From the NCBI GenBank assembly GCA_963739385.1, contig CAVUAI010000030.1, forward strand, positions 158,032-222,031: a stretch of 64,000 nucleotides of DNA. The letters are read 5' to 3'. Below, in pieces: positions 60,283-64,000 of the stretch. Under the pieces are notes generated by a model, which saw only the letters and a program-made list of their open reading frames with translations, ran no database searches and was not told the origin of the DNA. The position numbers were made by a program, and so were the translations under genes. Origin of the DNA: VAZQ01 sp963739385 (GTDB taxonomy: Bacteria > Pseudomonadota > Alphaproteobacteria > Rhizobiales > Xanthobacteraceae). Each line of letters begins with the position of its first letter. Position 1 is the first letter of the stretch.

Positions 60283-61209
60283 TCAAGCACCAGGGCTAAA
60301 ATACTCCGCAACGATGTCGACCAGCGCATCTGGCGTCGAAGGACGTTCGTCCGGGTCGAATGCGAGTCCAATGACGGCATTCTGGCCTTCGGCCGTGTTC
60401 ACAGGCCAAAAGTCAAAGCGCGAGGTCACATCCGGGTAGACGCCGGCGCGCACGACAGTTCCAGTCGCCAAGGACGATCGCGCCGCCTCCAATTCGGTCT
60501 CCTGGGGTTCCACGTCGCCAACTCTCTCGAGGGAAACCACCGTGCCCTCCGCAACGAGCATCACGACGACAGGAACTTGGAAGAGCGCTGCAAGAGCCTG
60601 GGACGTGATTGAGACGATCGCCTTCGTATTATCGGCCGCGACGAGGTCACGGCTGTAGCCTTGCAGCACACTCGCCTGCCTTCTTAACAGTGCCGCCTCG
60701 GTCGCCCTCCGGTGGGAGGTGAAGGCAACGCCACTCACGATGAGTCCGACGACAAACAGCAGTCCGATCGCCCAGATGTTTGCCGGGTCGTCGACGGCGA
60801 GTGTGTAGCGAGGCTCAGTAAGGAAGAAATTGAAGGCGAGAGGACCAAGTATCGCCGAACAGAGTGACGGACCCAAGCCGAGGCTAACTCCCGCGATGAT
60901 CACCGGCACTACAAATACGAGGGAGAGGTTGGGGATCGTCACGGTGCTGTCGACACCGACAGCCACGACCGTCGCGACGGCGGTCATTGCAAATGAAGCA
61001 AGGTAGCGCATCGCCTCCGATGCGACCGAGCCTAAAAGGGGATCGGCATCGGGCGTCGGTGTGATGTCCTGGCGCGGCTTCGATTCAACACCGGCCACCG
61101 GTTCAACTCCTGCCTGGTACTTCAGGCGACAACGCGTTGGCTGAAGAGCAATCCAGCCAAAGCGGAGGTTGCGGCTCTGATAAGCTAATCGAGTATACAC
61201 CGGCTTCAT
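60283..61209 (-). CDS. KdpD-like DUF4118/GAF protein lacking the kinase
   Basis: About 308 residues. Four close helices (about 65-155) match the DUF4118 membrane domain of the potassium sensor KdpD: RYLASFAMTAVATVVAVGVD, LSLVFVVPVIIAGVSLGLGP, SLCSAILGPLAFNFFLTEPR and WAIGLLFVVGLIVSGVAFTS. A GAF-like domain follows (about 165-300; LLRRQASVLQGYSRDLVAAD, FQVPVVVMLVAEG, GQNAVIGLAFDPDERP). The histidine-kinase core and the N-terminal KdpD/USP domains are absent. The start is uncertain: 61209 and 61272 are in frame, neither with a good ribosome-binding site. Confidence 0.78.
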   Translation of the reverse strand: MKPVYTRLAYQSRNLRFGWIALQPTRCRLKYQAGVEPVAGVESKPRQDITPTPDADPLLGSVASEAMRYLASFAMTAVATVVAVGVDSTVTIPNLSLVFVVPVIIAGVSLGLGPSLCSAILGPLAFNFFLTEPRYTLAVDDPANIWAIGLLFVVGLIVSGVAFTSHRRATEAALLRRQASVLQGYSRDLVAADNTKAIVSITSQALAALFQVPVVVMLVAEGTVVSLERVGDVEPQETELEAARSSLATGTVVRAGVYPDVTSRFDFWPVNTAEGQNAVIGLAFDPDERPSTPDALVDIVAEYFSPGA

Positions 61210-61285
61210 CGGCGCGTGAGCCGCATGAAACATGAATTCAATGTCTCTCCGGTGGTGCGGCGGCGACGCCATTCGCCCGCGGCAC

Positions 61286-61335
61286 TGGGTCTTGCACTTA
61301 TAACAAGGAGGCCTGTTCCACCTCGAATTTTTATC
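61286..61335 (+). promoter_or_regulatory. Phased element, copy B
   Basis: CTTATA at offset 11, CCTCGAA at 35 and TTTATC at 44; the offset-0 hexamer is degenerate (TGGGTC). An ATG with GGAG lies 39 bp after its end (61374). Confidence 0.62.
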
Positions 61336-61373
61336 CCCTGGTCAATACATTCGCGATCGATTGGAGATTTTGG

Positions 61374-61634
61374 ATGCATCGGCAGCCCGCACCGTTCCTG
61401 CGCGCGCTTGCGAAGGCGGCCGCTGCCCGAATTGGCAACAGACGCTCAAGTTGCCACCCGACGGCAGACAATCTCGGATCTCAGCTCAGATATGAGCTGC
61501 ATGGAGTATCGCTGGCATGGATAACTTATGGATCGGTATCGCAGCGGCACAGAATGCCGCTGCTGGAACCAAGCCTGTCGATCGTCGGCACCGCGTGCTC
61601 TCGATCGTCGGCGGTATCGCCCTCGCCGTGCTGA
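61374..61634 (+). CDS. Possible short ORF directly behind element B
   Basis: Starts MHRQPAPFLRALAKAAAARI with GATTGGAGATTTTGG in front, the same leader as copy C. The latter half overlaps the 52-aa membrane protein gene in another frame and looks random, so either only a short leader peptide is real or the frame is broken. Low certainty. Confidence 0.3.
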   Translation: MHRQPAPFLRALAKAAAARIGNRRSSCHPTADNLGSQLRYELHGVSLAWITYGSVSQRHRMPLLEPSLSIVGTACSRSSAVSPSPC

Positions 61635-61675
61635 TCGGTGGCGGGCTGTTCATCGTGGCGGTGCTCAATAGCTGA
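61517..61675 (+). CDS. Small single-span membrane protein (52 aa)
   Basis: Sequence MDNLWIGIAAAQNAAAGTKP, VDRRHRVLSIVGGIALAVLI, GGGLFIVAVLNS: a short polar N-terminus, a basic patch (DRRHR) and one long C-terminal hydrophobic helix, as in small inner-membrane stress proteins. GGAG lies ten bases upstream of the ATG. Downstream of element B. Family unknown. Confidence 0.58.
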   Translation: MDNLWIGIAAAQNAAAGTKPVDRRHRVLSIVGGIALAVLIGGGLFIVAVLNS

Positions 61676-61703
61676 TGCGTCGCGCAGCCGAAAAGTTGTT
61701 TCA

Positions 61704-62168
61704 TTATGACAGATACCAGCCGGGCTTCCCTATCATGACGTTATAGAGCACCACTCGATTGGGTGCGCGGCGCAGCTCTTGCAGCACTTCCGGGGTTCGA
61801 AGTCTCCTGGCGACGCTGGCCAGTGCGTTGAGTTGGGCTCCCTCGTTTTCTTTCGACAGCATTAGTAGACAAACGAGGTCAACTGGTTGTCCGTCGACAG
61901 CGTTGAAGTCAATCGGCTCTTTTAATCGCGCCATTATGGCGAATGGTCTCTCCACCTGCTCGAGTCGCACGTGCGGAATTGCCACTCCGTTGCCTACTCC
62001 CGTTGACCCGAGTTCTTCGCGCTTCAGAAGGGCATTGAAAACAATATCGTCCTCGACGTGCAGCACGCGCGCCGCCCGGTGAGCGAGATCGCGCAACAAT
62101 CCCCTTTTGTCGTAATGGGGGAAGTCGGTGATGGTATCGACGATTGGGCAGATGTCCTGAAAGTTCAT
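61704..62168 (-). CDS. PTS IIA(Ntr)-like protein
   Basis: A 154-residue EIIA domain of the fructose/mannitol/Ntr class. The phosphorylatable histidine is His66 in VGNGVAIPHVRLEQVERPFA (family: G-[IV]-A-[IV]-P-H). Other features are RDLAHRAARVLHVEDDIVFN, DFNAVDGQPVDLVCLLMLSK and LASVARRLRTPEVLQELRRA. In Escherichia coli EIIA(Ntr) interacts with KdpD and TrkA in potassium control; here the gene lies between a KdpD-like fragment and a putative kdp start. Last gene of the minus-strand operon headed by element G. Confidence 0.86.
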   Translation of the reverse strand: MNFQDICPIVDTITDFPHYDKRGLLRDLAHRAARVLHVEDDIVFNALLKREELGSTGVGNGVAIPHVRLEQVERPFAIMARLKEPIDFNAVDGQPVDLVCLLMLSKENEGAQLNALASVARRLRTPEVLQELRRAPNRVVLYNVMIGKPGWYLS

Positions 62169-62211
62169 TTATCACATCACGCCGTCGGGCTCGACTGGGA
62201 GGTCGCCCGGT

Positions 62212-62355
62212 TTAAACTCCGCGCAAAATCTTATCGACATACGCTCGACCATGATATTGCCTGATAAGCTGTTCGCGCTCGCCGACGAGGTGATCATAGC
62301 GAAGGCAGTTGGTCTTGTATTGCGGGTCCGTGGGCGCCGCAGATGTGCGAGTCAG
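62212..62355 (-). CDS. Small ORF (47 aa) with probable CTG start
   Basis: The frame reads (L/M)TRTSAAPTDPQYKTNCLR, YDHLVGEREQLIRQYHGRAY, VDKILRGV and stops at 62212-62214. There is no ATG, GTG or TTG in frame. The CTG at 62355 overlaps the stop of the preceding gene as CTGA, exactly where an ATGA overlap would be expected, so coupled initiation at CTG is plausible. Composition is protein-like (charged, aromatic residues). Family unknown. Confidence 0.45.
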   Translation of the reverse strand: MTRTSAAPTDPQYKTNCLRYDHLVGEREQLIRQYHGRAYVDKILRGV

Positions 62356-62624
62356 GCCAACGCCGTGACCAAATGCCCCAAGACGGCGTAACTTGCCGCC
62401 TCATCCCAGTGGGTCAACTCCGGACCGAACAGCGCTTCCCGGCGCATTGCTCCCAGGACCGCGCAGAAAATCGCCGACAAGGCGAGAAGGGCGGCGAACG
62501 CTGAGCCGAAGCCGCGTGTGCCTAAGGTCGCGAATGCGCTCAGAAGGACGAGCCGCAACACGAAACGGAAGAACACCTGTGCGGACTGGTACCGATGCGA
62601 AATTCTGGGCCTCGGCTCCGCCAT
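62352..62624 (-). CDS. Small membrane protein (90 aa)
   Basis: A basic N-terminus (MAEPRPRISHRYQSAQVFFR) precedes two hydrophobic helices (FVLRLVLLSAFATLGTRGFG, AALLALSAIFCAVLGAMRRE) and a polar C-terminus. ATG 62624 with a weak site. Second gene of the operon, 41 bp after the 154-aa gene; its stop overlaps the next start. Unknown function. Confidence 0.6.
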   Translation of the reverse strand: MAEPRPRISHRYQSAQVFFRFVLRLVLLSAFATLGTRGFGSAFAALLALSAIFCAVLGAMRREALFGPELTHWDEAASYAVLGHLVTALA

Positions 62625-62665
62625 GATCGAAACCTGGAATAGGACGTTGCGATCCCGTGGCCGGA

Positions 62666-63130
62666 TCAGGCGAAGTTGTCGCAATGCACGGCGTAGTCTG
62701 CCGCAGGGCAGACCTGCGGTACCGCACGCGTAGCGGGCGCGCTCACAGCGGCGGCACGTCGCGCCTGCAGGAACGAGATCAGGATTGCCAGCGGAAGGCT
62801 TTCATGACTGGCCTCCGCGACGTCATCGAATTCCAGCGGGAGCAGTGGCAGCCTTGAAAGGCAACAGTGCCATTCACCGTCCTCGCAGACGATCCTGCGA
62901 AGCTTCCATCGCGGCAGCTCAAGTTCCACGAGCGCGAGTGTCGCATCGACCCAAGCGCCGGATTCGATGAACTGATTGAGCCTGGCTTTCGCGGCGGCGC
63001 GGTCCGAGGCGAAGCGCACGCAGGCTTGCATGATCACGTCAGCCAGGAGATCGGGCGTGAGCGCGTGGGCACGACGAAGCCGTGCCTCCAGTCCACCAAG
63101 GCGCTCCTGGTGTGTCGGGTCGGACAACAT
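62666..63130 (-). CDS. Hypothetical protein (154 aa), first gene of the element G operon
   Basis: Helical N-terminal part (RLGGLEARLRRAHALTPDLL, ADVIMQACVRFASDRAAAKA, LNQFIESGAWVDATLALVEL) followed by strands (WKLRRIVCEDGEWHCCLSRL) and a helical segment (SHESLPLAILISFLQARRAA). I do not recognise the family. ATG 63130 chosen; an in-frame ATG at 63142 has GAGAT upstream. Element G lies 60 bp before it. Confidence 0.66.
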   Translation of the reverse strand: MLSDPTHQERLGGLEARLRRAHALTPDLLADVIMQACVRFASDRAAAKARLNQFIESGAWVDATLALVELELPRWKLRRIVCEDGEWHCCLSRLPLLPLEFDDVAEASHESLPLAILISFLQARRAAAVSAPATRAVPQVCPAADYAVHCDNFA

Positions 63131-63190
63131 GGGACATCTCAACGGCCGCGAACTGAAAGCGCGGCATCAATGCAAAGATGGGCAAAACGC

Positions 63191-63240
63191 CATAAAGATA
63201 CGAGACGCAAGAAACGCCTGCGGTATATGGATTTGATAAA
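63191..63240 (-). promoter_or_regulatory. Phased element, copy G
   Basis: TTTATC (offset 0), CATATA (11), TCTCGTA (35, one mismatch), TTTATG (44) on the minus strand, 60 bp upstream of the 63130 start. This copy fits the offsets of the others although it was not used to define them. Confidence 0.62.
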
Positions 63241-63280
63241 GGTTCAAGGGATTTTTCATAAAGGCCGCGTCCCGGGGATC

Positions 63281-63330
63281 CACATACGACGTTTATAGCA
63301 ACGCGTAGTGTTCCATCTCGAATACATATC
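63281..63330 (+). promoter_or_regulatory. Phased element, copy C
   Basis: CACATA (offset 0), TTTATA (11), TCTCGAA (35), CATATC (44). It is divergent to copy G with 40 bp between them. The leader AATTGGAGACTTCAG with a GTG at 63369 follows 38 bp later. Confidence 0.68.
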
Positions 63331-63479
63331 TCTGGATTGATACGTTGAAGATCAATTGGAGACTTCAGGTGCCGTCCGAAGCGGGGCGCGAAACGCCCGC
63401 CTGCAGGGGCAGGATCATCGCCGCTGCAACTCCAGATGAAACCGGTGAACCGCTCGCGTGCACGAAAGGATTTTGGTCA

Positions 63480-63671
63480 ATGAAGCCCGAAAACAAGGCG
63501 CGCCGGGCAATCATTCGGGAATGGATGTCGCTTCCCCGAGAGAAGCGGCAAACCGGAGAGCAAGCCGCCGCCTTTGCCCTGCAAGCAATTGCGAGACATG
63601 AGTTCCGGTACAACGGTGATCGTCAGCGAAGGATCATCGCCTGGCTACTGCCCCGGATCGGCAAGTCGTAG
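63480..63671 (+). CDS. Small basic protein (63 aa)
   Basis: Sequence MKPENKARRAIIREWMSLPR, EKRQTGEQAAAFALQAIARH, EFRYNGDRQRRIIAWLLPRI, GKS: soluble, helical and basic. AAAGGA lies nine bases upstream. The frame is also open back to a GTG at 63369 behind the shared leader, giving a 100-residue alternative. Similar small proteins occur in Bradyrhizobium (recollection). Unknown function. Confidence 0.62.
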   Translation: MKPENKARRAIIREWMSLPREKRQTGEQAAAFALQAIARHEFRYNGDRQRRIIAWLLPRIGKS

Positions 63672-63776
63672 CGCAAAACGACCCGGTTGGAACGCCGCAG
63701 GCGACGGAAAGCTCATCCTTTCAATGCCTTAGGGGACAAAGGTCGCCGCGTGCAGGCGATGGCCGGGGCCGCCGTG

Positions 63777-63826
63777 CTTATGAGATTCCTATAACGCGGT
63801 CCGCGCTTCCGTCTCGAAAACATATA
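63777..63826 (+). promoter_or_regulatory. Phased element, copy D
   Basis: CTTATG (offset 0), CCTATA (11), TCTCGAA (35), CATATA (44), 138 bp upstream of the partial gene at 63965. A short frame, ATG 63881 to TGA (12 codons), lies between and may be a leader peptide. Confidence 0.68.
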
Positions 63827-63964
63827 CGCCAAGTGGCACGTACTGCGCCGAGAACTAGGCGAAGGTCTGGCGCGTTCAAGATGCAGGGAAGCGCTGTCTC
63901 GCCGACAGGAACCTACTGAACGCCTACTGAACATATTGAACTGTTCATTGCTCGGAGCATCCAG

Positions 63965-64000
63965 ATGCTGGACGTCATAGTGCTTGCCATCGGGCTTGGC
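63965..64000 (+). CDS. 5' end of a small membrane gene, possibly the start of a kdp operon
   Basis: Only MLDVIVLAIGLG is inside the window, with CGGAG upstream. In my recollection, small proteins beginning MLDxxMLAxGLGFF precede kdpFABC in Bradyrhizobium-type genomes. The KdpD-like fragment and EIIA(Ntr)-like gene nearby support that reading, but twelve residues cannot prove it. Confidence 0.4.
   Translation, partial: MLDVIVLAIGLG

Noticed and set aside
63228..63242. TTGATAAAGGTTCAA as an Fnr/FixK box
   Set aside because: The half-sites are one base too far apart (N7), and the bases belong to phased element copy G.
1..64000. tRNA, rRNA or CRISPR features
   Set aside because: No cloverleaf with a GTTCGAATC-type arm, no ribosomal RNA segment and no regularly spaced direct repeats with unique spacers were found by eye.

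Overview
The window reads as chromosome of a GC-rich alphaproteobacterium of the Bradyrhizobium/Rhodopseudomonas type. The signs are: Bug-family tricarboxylate-transporter receptors in large excess, strings of acyl-CoA catabolic genes, C-terminally truncated LysR-type regulators, a dispersed hairpin repeat with GTGTCCCGG/CCGGGACAC ends, and a cluster of tiny membrane and stress-type proteins of a kind I associate with that group. The assignment is inferred from gene content; there is no rRNA or other marker gene. No tRNA, rRNA, CRISPR array or complete insertion sequence was recognised.

0-19 kb is a catabolic island for an unidentified, probably aromatic or cyclic, acid. A LysR regulator and a 4,5-dihydroxyphthalate-decarboxylase-like protein lie on the minus strand. 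Facing away is a plus-strand operon: luciferase-like monooxygenase, fumarylacetoacetase-like hydrolase, acyl-CoA synthetase, Bug receptor, MaoC hydratase, two acyl-CoA dehydrogenases and an enoyl-CoA hydratase. It converges on a minus-strand operon with two more acyl-CoA dehydrogenases, an NHL-repeat protein, two Bug receptors and an isopropylmalate/tartrate-dehydrogenase-like enzyme.

19-38 kb is mixed. It holds an HTH-only LysR protein with a small membrane protein, a Crp/Fnr regulator flanked by two perfect TGTGA-N6-TCACA sites, an ECF sigma factor, a complete branched-chain-amino-acid-type ABC transporter with a fused LivHM permease, a second luciferase-like oxidoreductase, a ModA-like / cytochrome b / molybdopterin oxidoreductase operon, two glycosyltransferases, a SET-domain protein and a phytoene-desaturase-like oxidoreductase.

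38-53.5 kb holds another Bug receptor and an RND efflux pump whose permease gene carries two single-base frameshifts. Next comes an IclR-controlled unit of family III CoA-transferase, citryl-CoA lyase and TctCBA, which reads as a self-contained uptake-and-cleavage route for citrate or a citrate-like acid. After it come a repeat-rich gene-free kilobase, an MgtC protein, an MFS transporter and a PRC-barrel protein.

53.5-64 kb is the most unusual part. It is made of very small proteins together with a DapA homologue, a PTS IIA(Ntr)-like protein, a KdpD-like sensor fragment without a kinase, and, at the window edge, what may be the first codons of a kdp operon. Eight copies of a 50-bp, helically phased sequence element precede these transcription units on both strands. 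I interpret them as sites for one response regulator, possibly KdpE-like, which would make this stretch a compact regulon. Several single-base disruptions across the window (RND permease, MFS start, MAPEG end, a small gene near 57.3 kb) mean that either real decay or sequence error must be considered.
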